Shown: positions 51,745-60,981 of the stretch, in pieces
Position numbering within the stretch: the stretch's first letter is position 1
How the letters are laid out: each line of letters opens with the position of its first letter
From: Gordonia neofelifaecis NRRL B-59395
GTDB lineage: Bacteria; Actinomycetota; Actinomycetes; Mycobacteriales; Mycobacteriaceae
NCBI RefSeq assembly: GCF_000192435.1
Contig: NZ_AEUD01000017.1
Span: 22,451 to 86,450 of the forward strand
Length of the DNA: 64,000 nt
Direction: 5' to 3'
Position numbers and translations under genes: made by a program
Notes under the pieces: generated by a model
Databases searched by the model: none
Seen by the model: the letters and a program-made list of their open reading frames with translations, nothing else
What the model was told of the DNA's origin: nothing

Positions 51745-52575
51745 ATGACCGAACCGAAGTCCCTCGCTCCAGGCGCCCCGAGTTCCATCCCCGCACTTCC
51801 GAACCTCCGGGATCTCGGCGGCTGGTCGGGAACCGACGGACGCGCCGTACGCCACGGAATGCTGTTCCGTTCCACCGACTTCCGTTCCCTCGCCGACAAC
51901 GCGGAGGCGACCGCCCAGGTGCCCGCACTCCTCGGACTGCGGACCGTGTACGACCTCCGCTCCGGCGCCGAGACCGAGGCGATGCCCGACCCGAAGTGGG
52001 CCGACGTCGCCGAAGTCCATCTCGACGTACTCGCCGACGCACAGCTCTCGGTGCCTGCGAATCTGGCGACGGTCCTCACCGACCCGGAGGGCATCGCCGA
52101 GGTGAACAAGTACCTCGCGGGCGACGGCGCAATGGCGGCGATGGCGGGCACCTACCGCGAGATGATCACGCTCGACAGCGCGCGTCGGAGTTATCGACGG
52201 TTCTACGAGGGTCTGCTCGGCGAGGACCGCTCGCCCGCACTCTTCCACTGCACCACCGGCAAGGACCGGACGGGTTGGGCCTCGGCGTCGTTCCTGTCGT
52301 TGATGGGCGTCGCCCGCGAAGACGTCTTCCACGACTATCTGCTGACCAACGATCGCCTGGTCCCTGCGCTGGCACCGGTGTTCGAGCGGTTCGCCGCGGC
52401 GGGCGGCGACGCCGAGTCGCTCCGCGAGATCCTCGGTGTGCGCGCGGAGTACCTGACCGCGGCGTTCGACGAGGTCGAGAAGGTCCATGGATCTCTCGAG
52501 GCCTACTTCGCGGAGGGGCTCGGCATCGACGCGGGCGCGCAGCAGGCCCTGCGCGAGCGGTTCCTCGAGGCCTAG
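51745..52575 (+). CDS. ptpB: Tyrosine-protein phosphatase, PtpB-like
   Basis: 276-residue phosphatase of the triple-specificity PtpB family. The P-loop HCTTGKDRTGW (Cys169 and Arg175; compare M. tuberculosis PtpB HCFAGKDRTGF) supplies the catalytic Cys and Arg; NLRDLGGW and LRTVYDLRSGAE form the N-terminal fold. It dephosphorylates phosphotyrosine and possibly phosphoinositides. No signal peptide. Leaderless start (CATAAT). Followed 8 bp later by a TetR gene, possibly co-transcribed. Confidence 0.9.
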   Translation: MTEPKSLAPGAPSSIPALPNLRDLGGWSGTDGRAVRHGMLFRSTDFRSLADNAEATAQVPALLGLRTVYDLRSGAETEAMPDPKWADVAEVHLDVLADAQLSVPANLATVLTDPEGIAEVNKYLAGDGAMAAMAGTYREMITLDSARRSYRRFYEGLLGEDRSPALFHCTTGKDRTGWASASFLSLMGVAREDVFHDYLLTNDRLVPALAPVFERFAAAGGDAESLREILGVRAEYLTAAFDEVEKVHGSLEAYFAEGLGIDAGAQQALRERFLEA

Positions 52576-52583
52576 GACGCAGG

Positions 52584-53237
52584 GTGCGTACCGCCGACCC
52601 GCGTTCGCCACGGGCGGTGATGATCCGATGCGCCGCGGACCTCATCGCCCGCGACGGCGTCGCAGGCACATCGATCGGCGACGTGCTCGCGGCGGCGGGC
52701 GCGGCCCGCGGATCGGTGTACTACTACTTCCCCGGCGGGCGGTCGGAGCTGATGGCGGAGGCCGTTCGGCACGCCGGCGAAGAATTCGGCGCGGAGCTGA
52801 ATCGGGCCCGCCGTCTGCCCGTGGTCCGGGCGATCGGGGCCATCGCCGCGATCTGGCGCAGTCGACTGCTCGTCACCGATTTCGCGGCCGGGTGCCCGAT
52901 CGCGGCGGGGGCGCAGGCCCGCGGGTCCGATCCGGAGGCGGCGGCCGCCGCCGAGGAGGTCTTCCTCCAGTGGAACCATCTGTTGTCGGCGCGCCTGCGG
53001 GAGGAGGACTTCGACGACCGCCGCGCCGAGGAACTCGCCGATTCGATCCTGTCCGGCATCGAGGGTGCGGTGGTTCTGTGCCGGGCGCGGCGCAGCGTCG
53101 AACCGCTCGACGGCATGGTCGCCCACCTGCGAGAACTGGCCGGACGACGGACCGCGTCGCCGAGCGCCGACCGCGAGCGACCCGAGGCGAGTGACGATTT
53201 CGGCGGCGATCGGGCCGGTGATCCGTCGCTGGGGTAG
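52584..53237 (+). CDS. TetR/AcrR-family transcriptional regulator
   Basis: 217-residue regulator with an N-terminal HTH (MIRCAADLIARDGVAGTSIGDVLAAAGAARGSVYYYF, residues about 12-48) followed by a helical ligand domain (LmrA/YxaF-like: ...GCPIAAGAQARGSDPEAAAAAEEVFLQWN). It probably represses its own or neighbouring genes by binding a small hydrophobic ligand. GTG start 8 bp after ptpB. The C-terminal tail is charged and low complexity. Operator not located. Confidence 0.8.
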   Translation: MRTADPRSPRAVMIRCAADLIARDGVAGTSIGDVLAAAGAARGSVYYYFPGGRSELMAEAVRHAGEEFGAELNRARRLPVVRAIGAIAAIWRSRLLVTDFAAGCPIAAGAQARGSDPEAAAAAEEVFLQWNHLLSARLREEDFDDRRAEELADSILSGIEGAVVLCRARRSVEPLDGMVAHLRELAGRRTASPSADRERPEASDDFGGDRAGDPSLG

Positions 53238-53240
53238 GTT
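53235..53240 (+). promoter_or_regulatory. -10 hexamer TAGGTT, leaderless
   Basis: TAGGTT is followed by 6 nt and the ATG at 53247. It overlaps the TetR stop codon. Confidence 0.5.
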
Positions 53241-53246
53241 CTCCCC

Positions 53247-53681
53247 ATGGCTGTCTCTGCATCAACCGAATTCGACCTCAAAGCGCCGCTCTCTCTGGTG
53301 ATGGAGGTGCTGCTCGACGTCGAGTCCCTGCCCGAGTGGTCGGGCCCGCACAAGTCGGCGAAGATCGTGACCGAGGACGCGGACGGTCGTCCCGCGCGCG
53401 TCGACGTCTCGGTGAGCGCCGTCGGCATGACCGACAATCAGACGCTCGACTACACCTGGACCGACAACACCTGCACCTGGGACCTCGTCGAGAGTGATCA
53501 GCTCAGCGAGCAGCACGGCGTGTACACCCTGACCGAGAACGGCGACTCCACGCACGTGAAGTTCGACCTCACCGTCGACCTGAAGATCAAGCTCCCGGGG
53601 CTGATCGTCAAGCGTGCCCAGAAGATGGCCGTCGACACCGCCAAGAAGGGGCTGACCGAGGAGGTCAAGCGCCGCTCCTGA
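53247..53681 (+). CDS. SRPBCC-fold protein
   Basis: 144-residue SRPBCC (polyketide cyclase/START-like) protein: MAVSASTEFDLKAPLSLVMEVLLDVESLPEWSG forms the first strand and helix of the fold, and KRAQKMAVDTAKKGLTEEVKRR the last helix. Members bind lipids or aromatic ligands; this one is similar in design to the protein at 32182-32643. No known ligand. Leaderless start (TAGGTT). Ends in a strong terminator. Confidence 0.78.
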   Translation: MAVSASTEFDLKAPLSLVMEVLLDVESLPEWSGPHKSAKIVTEDADGRPARVDVSVSAVGMTDNQTLDYTWTDNTCTWDLVESDQLSEQHGVYTLTENGDSTHVKFDLTVDLKIKLPGLIVKRAQKMAVDTAKKGLTEEVKRRS

Positions 53682-53691
53682 GCAGTGCCTA

Positions 53692-53726
53692 CTCGACCAG
53701 CCTGAGCTCACCTCAGGCTGGTCGAG
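53692..53726 (+). terminator. Rho-independent-like hairpin after the SRPBCC gene
   Basis: CTCGACCAGCCTGAG and CTCAGGCTGGTCGAG, perfect 15-bp arms with CTCAC loop, 11 bp after the stop. T-run absent. Confidence 0.7.
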
Positions 53727-53944
53727 CCGTATTGAGCGTGGGGAGTCTCGACGGTTCATCGAGAGTGCTCGACGGGTCCACTGCGACGGCGACCAGGGGC
53801 TTCGTCGCGGTCGGTCCGCGGCAGGATTCGGTCCGGTCACGATCGCCTGTGAGTGTGCTGAACATCGCACTTCGACGGGTAGGCTGACCATGCATCGTGC
53901 GCCGGTGGTCGCACAGTTCGCGTTTTCTTGAGAGGGACTTTTCA

Positions 53945-54463
53945 ATGCGGTTCGGGTCGTGGTTCATTCGTGTCTTCTTCGGATCGGTCGCCGTTGCTGC
54001 GGCGTTCGGTCTGACGTCGTTGGCGGGAGGTGGCGACGCGGGTGCCGCCACCCACTGCTCCGCCGACAACAATCAGCGCGTCGAGCGCGCCAACGGACAG
54101 AGCCACTGCATTGCGAATGCCGGTCCCGGCAGTCGGGCGACCGCTGAGGATTCGACGAATAACGGTGCGGCACTTGCTGTTGCGACCACCCGAGGCACGG
54201 CGACCGCGCAGAACAACGGGGTGAACTCGTCGGCCCTCGCGAGCGGTATCTACGGCGGCAACGGCTACGCCTACACGATGGGTCCGTACTCGACGTCCGT
54301 CGCGCAGGGGCGTAACTCGGGCACCACGGTCGCCGTCTCGGGTGCCGCGGGCGGCGCGTTCGCGACGTCCGACGGTGTCGCCTGCCTCGGCAGCATGGCT
54401 GCCACGTACGACTCGACAACCGGACGCGGATGCTTCCGATGGGGCGAGATCTACCTGCACTGA
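53945..54463 (+). CDS. Small secreted protein, DUF6764-like
   Basis: 172 residues with a signal peptide (FIRVFFGSVAVAAAFGLTSLAGG, cut near residue 35 at GAA-THC). The mature protein is rich in Asn, Ser, Gly and Ala, with four Cys (HCSADNN, SHCIANAG, VACLG, GRGCFRW) that could form two disulfides, and repeats of A-T-A-x-N pattern. It resembles a family of short secreted mycobacterial proteins (DUF6764, from memory). Start ATG 53945 has GAGAGGGA upstream. Function unknown. Confidence 0.65.
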   Translation: MRFGSWFIRVFFGSVAVAAAFGLTSLAGGGDAGAATHCSADNNQRVERANGQSHCIANAGPGSRATAEDSTNNGAALAVATTRGTATAQNNGVNSSALASGIYGGNGYAYTMGPYSTSVAQGRNSGTTVAVSGAAGGAFATSDGVACLGSMAATYDSTTGRGCFRWGEIYLH

Positions 54464-54750
54464 TTCCACTCCATCCCGTACGACGACCCCGTCGAGCGCG
54501 CAGGCCTGCGATGCCGCGCCGCCCGGCGGGGTCTTGTCGTCGATTGGGACGGCAAAACATGTCCGGGTTGAAACTGGATGGCGGCAGGACTAAAACGAGA
54601 TAGCAATCGCTGCGGCATCAACCGGCTCACGCAAAGGCGCGCGAGGTGGCCGATCCGCAGTTCCACGGAGCTGTGATCGCCTGACGCGTCCGACGCATTC
54701 GCGCCCCATTCGTCGACGTTCCGTGCTCTCCTGACCCAAGGGAGACACCT
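54464..54750 (+). promoter_or_regulatory. Urease upstream region with a GlnR-like site
   Basis: 287 bp before ureA. It holds a GlnR-like box (54559-54596) and, at 54483-54540, a weak GACGACCCCG/CGGGGTC...GTCGTC hairpin that may end the upstream gene. No ORF is credible here. Confidence 0.5.
54559..54596 (+). promoter_or_regulatory. GlnR-like box upstream of urease
   Basis: ATGTC-N6-GAAAC-N6-GCGGC-N6-AAAAC. The two GAAAC-type half-sites (54570-54574 and 54592-54596) are 22 bp apart, the spacing of the actinobacterial GlnR consensus gTnAC-n6-GaAAC-n6-gTnAC-n6-GaAAC. The gTnAC positions are weak. It lies 155 bp upstream of ureA, a known GlnR target in relatives. Confidence 0.5.
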
Positions 54751-55053
54751 GTGCACCTGTTACCGCGCGAGCAGGAGAAGCTGCTCGTCGTCGTCGCCAA
54801 CGACCTGGCTCGCCGACGCCAGGCCCGCGGCCTCAAGCTGAACCACCCCGAAGCCATCGCGATTCTCACGTACGAGCTCGTCGAGGGCGCACGCGACGGT
54901 CGAACCGTTGCGGAGCTGATGAGCTGGGGCGCAACCATTCTCACCCGCGATGACGTGATGGAGGGGGTGCCGGAGATGATCCCCGACGTGCAGGTCGAGG
55001 CGACATTCCCGGACGGCACCAAGCTCGTCACCGTCCACCACCCGATCCGATAG
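54751..55053 (+). CDS. ureA: Urease subunit gamma
   Basis: 100-residue small urease subunit, [20 protein letters not shown]... with [27 protein letters not shown] typical of UreA. Together with UreB and UreC it forms the cytosolic nickel enzyme that hydrolyses urea to ammonia and carbamate. GTG start preceded by GGGAG. First gene of the urease locus; ureB follows after 10 bp. Confidence 0.96.
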   Translation: MHLLPREQEKLLVVVANDLARRRQARGLKLNHPEAIAILTYELVEGARDGRTVAELMSWGATILTRDDVMEGVPEMIPDVQVEATFPDGTKLVTVHHPIR

Positions 55054-55063
55054 GGGCCGCGTC

Positions 55064-55384
55064 ATGATTCCCGGAGAACTCGTTCTCGACGACCGTCCCG
55101 TCGACTGCAACACCGGCCGCCCGACGATCGCGCTGCGCGTGGTCAACACCGGCGACCGTCCGGTGCAGGTCGGCTCGCACTTCCATTTCCCGGCGGCCAA
55201 CTCCGCGCTCGAGTTCGACCGCCCGGCCGCGCACGGCTACCGCCTCGACATCCCGGCGGGCACGGCGGTCCGCTTCGAACCCGGCGACGCCAAGACCGTG
55301 AACCTGGTCGCGATCGGCGGTCGCCGACGGGTGTTCGGTCTCGACAACTCGGTCAACGGATCGCTCGAGGAGGATCGCGCATGA
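55064..55384 (+). CDS. ureB: Urease subunit beta
   Basis: 106-residue beta subunit: [34 protein letters not shown] and [15 protein letters not shown] are family hallmarks. It supports the active-site subunit and the quaternary structure of urease. The stop overlaps the ureC start (ATGA), giving coupled translation. Separate from ureA, not fused. Confidence 0.96.
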   Translation: MIPGELVLDDRPVDCNTGRPTIALRVVNTGDRPVQVGSHFHFPAANSALEFDRPAAHGYRLDIPAGTAVRFEPGDAKTVNLVAIGGRRRVFGLDNSVNGSLEEDRA

Positions 55385-57093
55385 GTTTCCAGCTGAGCCG
55401 TCGCGAGTACACCGACCTCTACGGTCCGACCGTCGGCGACGCCGTGCGCCTCGCCGACACAGAACTGTTCGCCGTGGTCGAGAAGGACTACACCGTGTAC
55501 GGCGAGGAGGCCGTGTTCGGCGGCGGCAAGGTGATCCGTGACGGCATGGGGCAGAACGGTCTCGCCCTGCGCGACGACGACATCCCGGACACCGTCATCA
55601 CCAACGCCCTCGTCATCGACTACACGGGCGTGTTCAAAGCCGACATCGCGCTCCGCGACGGCCACATCTTCAAGATCGGCAAGGCCGGGAACCCGGACAT
55701 CTCCGACGGCGTGACCATCACGATCGGTGCCGCCACCGAGGTGATCGCCGGTGAGGGCCGGATCGTCACCGCGGGCGGCATCGACACGCACATCCACTTC
55801 ATCAGCCCCGACCAGATCGGGACGGCGCTCAACTCCGGCGTCACCACGATGATCGGCGGCGGAACCGGACCGGCCGCGGGCACCAACGCCACCTCGTTGA
55901 CGCCCGGCGCCTGGAACATCCACCGGATGCTCCAGGCGGTCGAGAACGTGCCGATGAACATCGGTTTCCTCGGCAAGGGCCACGCGAGTGCGGTGGGTCC
56001 GCTGGCCGAGCAGATCCGCGCGGGTGCGATCGGACTGAAGGTCCACGAGGACTGGGGTGCGACCACCTCGTCGATCGACAACTCGCTGAAGGCCGCCGAC
56101 GAGTTCGACGTCCAGGTGGCGATCCACACCGACACTCTCAACGAGTGCGGGTTCGTCGAGAACACCATCGACGCCATCGCCGGCCGGGTGATCCACACGT
56201 TCCACACCGAGGGCGCGGGCGGCGGCCATGCACCCGACATCATCCGGGTCGCGGGACTGCCGAACGTGCTTCCCGCGTCCACCAACCCGACACTCCCGTT
56301 CACCAAGAACACCATCGTCGAGCACCTCGACATGCTGATGGTCTGCCATCACCTGAACCCCGACATCCCGGAGGACGTCGCGTTCGCGGATTCGCGGATC
56401 CGTCCCGAGACCATCGCGGCCGAGGACGTCCTGCACGACATGGGCATCATCGCGATCACCTCGTCGGACTCGCAGGCGATGGGCCGTGTCGGCGAGGTGG
56501 TCTCGCGCACCTGGCAGATGGCCGATCACATGAAGCGGACCCGCGGGAAGTTCGACGACGACCCCGCTGCCGGGGACAACGCGCGGATCAAGCGGTACAT
56601 CGCGAAGTACACCATCAACCCGGCGGTCGCGCAGGGCATCTCGGACTCGGTGGGCAGCGTCGAGGAGGGCAAGTTCGCCGATCTGGTGATCTGGAAGCCC
56701 GCCTTCTTCGGGGTCAAGCCCGATCTGGTGATCAAGGGCGGTCAGATCGCGAGTGCCCTGATGGGCGACGCGAACGCGTCCATTCCGACGCCGCAGCCCC
56801 AGACCATGAGGTCGATGTTCGGCTCGATGGGCTCGGCGGTCCATCAGTCGTCGATCACCTTCCTGTCGAAGGCCGCAGCCGAGGACGGCGTCGCCGATCA
56901 GATCGGACTCCGCAAGCGGATCCGGACCGTCGGCGGCATCCGGTCGCTCACCAAGGCCGACCTTCCGCACAACGGCGCCACCCCGAGGATCGAGGTCGAT
57001 CCCGAGACGTACACGGTGTCCGTCGACGGTGTGGCCCTGGCGTCCGAGCCCGCGGACATCCTGCCGATGGCGCAGCGCTACTTCCTGTTCTGA
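55381..57093 (+). CDS. ureC: Urease subunit alpha (catalytic)
   Basis: 570-residue amidohydrolase-fold subunit with the dinuclear nickel site intact: His137 and His139 (GGIDTHIHF), carbamylated Lys220 (GLKVHEDWG), His222, His249, His275, Asp363; the flap His323 is in VCHHLNPD. Nickel is delivered by the accessory proteins encoded downstream. Overlaps ureB. Length and residues are normal. Confidence 0.97.
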   Translation: MSFQLSRREYTDLYGPTVGDAVRLADTELFAVVEKDYTVYGEEAVFGGGKVIRDGMGQNGLALRDDDIPDTVITNALVIDYTGVFKADIALRDGHIFKIGKAGNPDISDGVTITIGAATEVIAGEGRIVTAGGIDTHIHFISPDQIGTALNSGVTTMIGGGTGPAAGTNATSLTPGAWNIHRMLQAVENVPMNIGFLGKGHASAVGPLAEQIRAGAIGLKVHEDWGATTSSIDNSLKAADEFDVQVAIHTDTLNECGFVENTIDAIAGRVIHTFHTEGAGGGHAPDIIRVAGLPNVLPASTNPTLPFTKNTIVEHLDMLMVCHHLNPDIPEDVAFADSRIRPETIAAEDVLHDMGIIAITSSDSQAMGRVGEVVSRTWQMADHMKRTRGKFDDDPAAGDNARIKRYIAKYTINPAVAQGISDSVGSVEEGKFADLVIWKPAFFGVKPDLVIKGGQIASALMGDANASIPTPQPQTMRSMFGSMGSAVHQSSITFLSKAAAEDGVADQIGLRKRIRTVGGIRSLTKADLPHNGATPRIEVDPETYTVSVDGVALASEPADILPMAQRYFLF

Positions 57094-57109
57094 GAGAAAG
57101 GGGACGGAG

Positions 57110-57595
57110 TTGATCGTCGAGCAGATCCTCGGCAACATCACCGACCTGGCCGAGGGCGAACTGGACGGGCTGCACGTCGAACGCGTGACCCTGCCGGGTG
57201 CCGATCTGGTCAAACGGATCCAGCGAGTGCGGACCGACCACGACCGCGAGATCGGGCTGCGGCTGACCGCCGCGCCCGGACCCGACGGCGACCTGCGGGA
57301 CGGCGACCTGCTGTACCGCGACGACCGCGGCGTCATCGTGATCGCGGTACTGCCCACCGACGTCCTGGTGATCGCGCCGCGGACCATCGAGGAGATGGGC
57401 CGCACCGCACACGCGCTCGGCAACCGACACCTGCAGGCGCAGTTCTTCGGCGCCGAGAGCGAGTACGCGGCGGAGGTGATGGTGGTCCAGTACGACCACA
57501 CGGTCGAGGACTACCTGCGTCATGCGGGTGTGCCGTTCGAGCGTGCCGACCGCGTGCTGCCCACGCCGTTCCGGCACGCCGAGCACACGCACTGA
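57110..57595 (+). CDS. ureE: Urease accessory protein UreE (nickel metallochaperone)
   Basis: 161-residue UreE-like dimeric nickel-binding protein with the peptide-binding N-domain (VERVTLPGADLVKRIQRV) and C-terminal metal-binding domain (LGNRHLQAQFF). The C-terminus has HAEHTH but no long His-rich tail, so nickel storage capacity is small. TTG start at 57110 follows GGGGACGGAG; the frame stays open upstream inside ureC. Its stop overlaps the ureF ATG (TGATG). Confidence 0.88.
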   Translation: MIVEQILGNITDLAEGELDGLHVERVTLPGADLVKRIQRVRTDHDREIGLRLTAAPGPDGDLRDGDLLYRDDRGVIVIAVLPTDVLVIAPRTIEEMGRTAHALGNRHLQAQFFGAESEYAAEVMVVQYDHTVEDYLRHAGVPFERADRVLPTPFRHAEHTH

Positions 57596-58293
57596 TGGGC
57601 GCGTCGCCCGCGTATCTGCTGCCGCTGCTGCAGTTGTCGGACTCGGCGCTCCCGACCGGCGGCTTCAGTCACTCATTCGGGATGGAGACGTACCTCGCCA
57701 CCGGAGTGGTGCACGACGAGGTCACGTTCGCGCAGTGGCTGCACGTGTACATCGCGCGTCAGCTCACCTGCTGCGACGGGCTCGCCATCCGCTTCGCCTA
57801 CGAGGCGCTCGACGGCGGGCGCGGCGTCGACGAGCTGGTCCGGCTCGATCGGGAGCTCGCCGCGCAGGCCCTCCCGCGTCAGGTGCGGACGGCGGCGTCC
57901 ACCATGGGCCGCCGGATGGCCGACATCGGCGAGACGGTGTGCGACTCGGAGGTGCTGGCCCGGTACCGGGCGGCGATCGACGACGGGCGCGCCGCCGGGC
58001 ATCCGGCCCTGGCGTACGCCGTCGTCGCCCACGCGAGCGGGGCACCGGCCGACGCGGCGATCGAGGCCTTCCTGTTCGCGACGGCATCGTCGCTGACGCA
58101 GAACGCCGTGCGCGGCATCCCGATCGGTCAGAACGCCGGGCAGCGGGTGCAGCGTGGCGTCTACCCGGTGATCGCCACGGCGGTCGTCGAGACGCGGCGG
58201 CTGACACGCGACGATCTGGGCGCCGTCGCGCCCGGACTGGAGATCGCCCAGATGCGTCACGAGCGGCAGCGCGCACGCATGTTCATGAGTTGA
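57595..58293 (+). CDS. ureF: Urease accessory protein UreF
   Basis: 232-residue helical protein of the UreF family, starting with [27 protein letters not shown]. UreF binds the apoenzyme complex with UreD (UreH) and UreG and acts as GTPase-activating or gating factor in nickel insertion. Overlaps ureE by one base. A short gap (34 bp) separates it from ureG. Confidence 0.93.
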   Translation: MGASPAYLLPLLQLSDSALPTGGFSHSFGMETYLATGVVHDEVTFAQWLHVYIARQLTCCDGLAIRFAYEALDGGRGVDELVRLDRELAAQALPRQVRTAASTMGRRMADIGETVCDSEVLARYRAAIDDGRAAGHPALAYAVVAHASGAPADAAIEAFLFATASSLTQNAVRGIPIGQNAGQRVQRGVYPVIATAVVETRRLTRDDLGAVAPGLEIAQMRHERQRARMFMS

Positions 58294-58327
58294 GAAGTAC
58301 GGAACTTTTTCGAAGAGAGAGGTCGAT

Positions 58328-58942
58328 GTGAAGACCATCGTCATCGGCGTCGGCGGTCCCGTCGGCGCAGGCAAGACCCGGCTCGTGGAGCGGATCACCC
58401 GGCGCATGGGTGACACGGTGTCCATGGCCGCCATCACCAACGACATCTACACCACCGAGGACGCGAAGATCCTCGCCCGGGAATCGGTGCTGCCGCTCGA
58501 CAGGATCGTCGGCATCGAGACCGGCGGTTGCCCGCACACGGCCATCCGCGAGGACACGTCGATGAACGCCGCGGCGGTCGAACGCCTCAAGGCCGCTCAC
58601 CCGGATCTGCAGATCATCTTCATCGAATCCGGCGGCGACAACCTCTCGGCGACCTTCAGTCCCGAGCTGGTCGACTTCTCGATCTACCTGATCGACGTCG
58701 CGCAGGGCGAGGAGATTCCGCGCAAGGCCGGGCAGGGAATGATCAAGTCCGACCTGTTCATCATCAACAAGACCGACCTCGCGCCGCATGTCGGTGCGGA
58801 TCTGTCCGTGATGGAGGCCGATTCGAAGACGTTCCGCGGAACGAAGCCGTTCTGCCTGACGAACCTCAAGACCGACGAGGGCCTCGACGGCGTCGTCGAC
58901 TGGATCCGTCACGACGTGCTGATGCTCGATCTGGCCGAATGA
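58328..58942 (+). CDS. ureG: Urease accessory GTPase UreG
   Basis: 204-residue SIMIBI-class GTPase that drives nickel insertion into urease. P-loop GGPVGAGKT (9-17), the Cys-Pro-His nickel site in [26 protein letters not shown] and NKTDLA (guanine specificity). GTG start preceded by GAGAGAGG. The stop overlaps the ureD start (ATGA). Confidence 0.96.
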   Translation: MKTIVIGVGGPVGAGKTRLVERITRRMGDTVSMAAITNDIYTTEDAKILARESVLPLDRIVGIETGGCPHTAIREDTSMNAAAVERLKAAHPDLQIIFIESGGDNLSATFSPELVDFSIYLIDVAQGEEIPRKAGQGMIKSDLFIINKTDLAPHVGADLSVMEADSKTFRGTKPFCLTNLKTDEGLDGVVDWIRHDVLMLDLAE

Positions 58943-59775
58943 GCGCGGCAGTGCTCGGTCAGAGCGGCGAACTGCGGTTGACGCTCGCTCCGCGCCGCGG
59001 CCGGACGGTCGCCGTCGGTCAGTTCCACGAGGGCGCGCTCCAGACGCTGCGGCCCATGTACCTCGACGACAGTGGGCAGGTCTGCTACTTGATCGTCAAT
59101 CCCGGGGGCGCGTGCATGCGCGGCGACCGGTATCGGATCGAGGTGGAGCTCGAGACCGATGCGCGGCTGCTGCTCACCACGCAGTCGGCGACCAAGGTCT
59201 ACCGCACCCCCGAGGCGTACGCGGAGCAGCGGATGGATGTCCGGCTCGGCCCCGGCAGCGTCCTGGAGTACGTGCCGGACCCACTGATCCTCTATCGGGA
59301 GGCCGACTTCCGGCAGTACGGCACCGTCGAGATGGATGCGTCCGCGACGCTGGTGATGTCGGAGATCGTGACGCCGGGATGGGCGCCCGGCGGCAGGCTC
59401 TTCGCCTACGAGCGGCTGCGGATGCGCAACGAGATCCGGTACGACGGCCGGCTCCTGGCGATCGACAACCTGGTCGTGACGCCGGGGGAGGCGGGGCCGG
59501 GCGGACTGGGCTTCATGGAGGGCCACACCCACCTCGGCTCGCTGATCGTCGTCGACTCGCGCGTCGACGACGGACTCATCGACGACATCCACGAGATCAT
59601 CGAAGCGCACGCCGGCACGGTCGTCGCGGGACTCTCGGCGCTTGATGGGCCCGGCTTCGTCATCAGGGCGCTGGCCGACGACACCGCCGAACTGCGAGCG
59701 GTGCTCGACGAGGTGACCGCGTCCCTCCGGGCGAGATGGTTCGGCTTGGCACCGGTGAACTTGCGCAAATACTGA
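58939..59775 (+). CDS. ureD: Urease accessory protein UreD (UreH)
   Basis: 278-residue beta-helical scaffold protein that holds the UreD-UreF-UreG complex on apourease. Family segments: [37 protein letters not shown] and [23 protein letters not shown]. Starts inside the ureG stop (ATGA). It is the last of the seven urease genes, after ureG, as in many actinobacteria. A nickel transporter follows. Confidence 0.94.
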   Translation: MSAAVLGQSGELRLTLAPRRGRTVAVGQFHEGALQTLRPMYLDDSGQVCYLIVNPGGACMRGDRYRIEVELETDARLLLTTQSATKVYRTPEAYAEQRMDVRLGPGSVLEYVPDPLILYREADFRQYGTVEMDASATLVMSEIVTPGWAPGGRLFAYERLRMRNEIRYDGRLLAIDNLVVTPGEAGPGGLGFMEGHTHLGSLIVVDSRVDDGLIDDIHEIIEAHAGTVVAGLSALDGPGFVIRALADDTAELRAVLDEVTASLRARWFGLAPVNLRKY

Positions 59776-59820
59776 GCGGTGGCGACCGTGAACACCCACT
59801 GTGAGACGACAGGAGACGAC

Positions 59821-60981
59821 GTGAATCCGATGACCGACGACCGACCGGGCCCGATGCGCCGACTGGGCGCGCTCTGGTCCGGACTCTCGGTGCGCGATCG
59901 CGCGTCGCTGGGTGGGATGACGCTGGTGGTCGTGTTGCTGCACGTCGTCGGCATCGGCATGCTCGTCGGGATGGTCGCGCCCGAGCACTTCCAGCTCAGC
60001 GGGCCGCACGCGGAGTTCACCGTGGGCGTCGGCATGCTGGCCTACACGTTCGGCCTGCGGCACGCCTTCGACGCCGACCACATCGCCGCCGTCGACAACG
60101 CGACCCGGAAACTCCTGGAGGACGCCGCCGGCCGTCGCGCGGCCGGACAGCCCGCCGGACCGAAGCCGCTCTCCGTCGGCTTCTGGTTCTCGCTCGGCCA
60201 TTCGACGGTCGTGTTCGGACTGACCTTCCTGCTCGCGTTGGGTGTGCGGGCGATCGCCGGACAGATCCAGGACGACTCCTCGACGCTGCACTCGGTCACC
60301 GGAGTCATCGGCGCCTCGGTGTCGGGGGTGTTCCTGTGGATTCTGGGGGCGGCCAATCTGGTGGTCCTGATCGGCATCGTCCGGGTGTTCCGCGACATGC
60401 GGCGCGGCGAGTTCGACGAGGCGGCGCTGGAGGAGCAGCTGAACAAGCGCGGCTTCATGAACCGGCTTCTCGGCGGACTCGCGAAGTCGGTGCGCAAACC
60501 GTGGCACATCTACCCGATCGGCGTGCTGTTCGGACTCGGCTTCGACACCGCGACCGAGGTCGGCCTGCTGGTGCTCGCGGGTGGTGCGGCGGCGTTCTAC
60601 CTGCCGTTCTACGCGATTCTGGTGCTACCGATCCTCTTCGCGGCGGGTATGTGCCTGATGGACACCGCCGACGGCGTGTTCATGAACGCCGCGTACGGCT
60701 GGGCCTTCGCGCGGCCGGTGCGGAAGGTGTACTACAACATCACCATCACCTCGATCTCGGTCGCCGCGGCGCTCGGGATCGGCACGGTGGAGCTGATCGG
60801 CGTGATCGCCGATCAGGCGCACCTCGAGTCCGGGCCGCTGGCGTGGGTCGCCGGGATCGATCTCGACTACGCGGGGTTCGTGATCGTCGGCGTGTTCGTC
60901 GCGGCCTGGGCCGCCGCTCTGACGGTCTGGCACTTCGGCGACATCGAGAACCGGTGGCAGACCGAGGCGGGCAATGACTGA
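59821..60981 (+). CDS. nixA: NiCoT-family nickel/cobalt transporter
   Basis: 386-residue membrane transporter with about eight helices. The NiCoT signature is intact: RHAFDADHIAAVDNATRK (HX4DH in helix 2), plus FSLGHSTVVF and LGFDTATEV. It imports Ni2+ for urease. GTG 59821 is chosen because AGGAG lies 6 nt upstream; an in-frame GTG at 59779 has no such site. It overlaps the urea transporter gene by 8 bp. Confidence 0.9.
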   Translation: MNPMTDDRPGPMRRLGALWSGLSVRDRASLGGMTLVVVLLHVVGIGMLVGMVAPEHFQLSGPHAEFTVGVGMLAYTFGLRHAFDADHIAAVDNATRKLLEDAAGRRAAGQPAGPKPLSVGFWFSLGHSTVVFGLTFLLALGVRAIAGQIQDDSSTLHSVTGVIGASVSGVFLWILGAANLVVLIGIVRVFRDMRRGEFDEAALEEQLNKRGFMNRLLGGLAKSVRKPWHIYPIGVLFGLGFDTATEVGLLVLAGGAAAFYLPFYAILVLPILFAAGMCLMDTADGVFMNAAYGWAFARPVRKVYYNITITSISVAAALGIGTVELIGVIADQAHLESGPLAWVAGIDLDYAGFVIVGVFVAAWAAALTVWHFGDIENRWQTEAGND

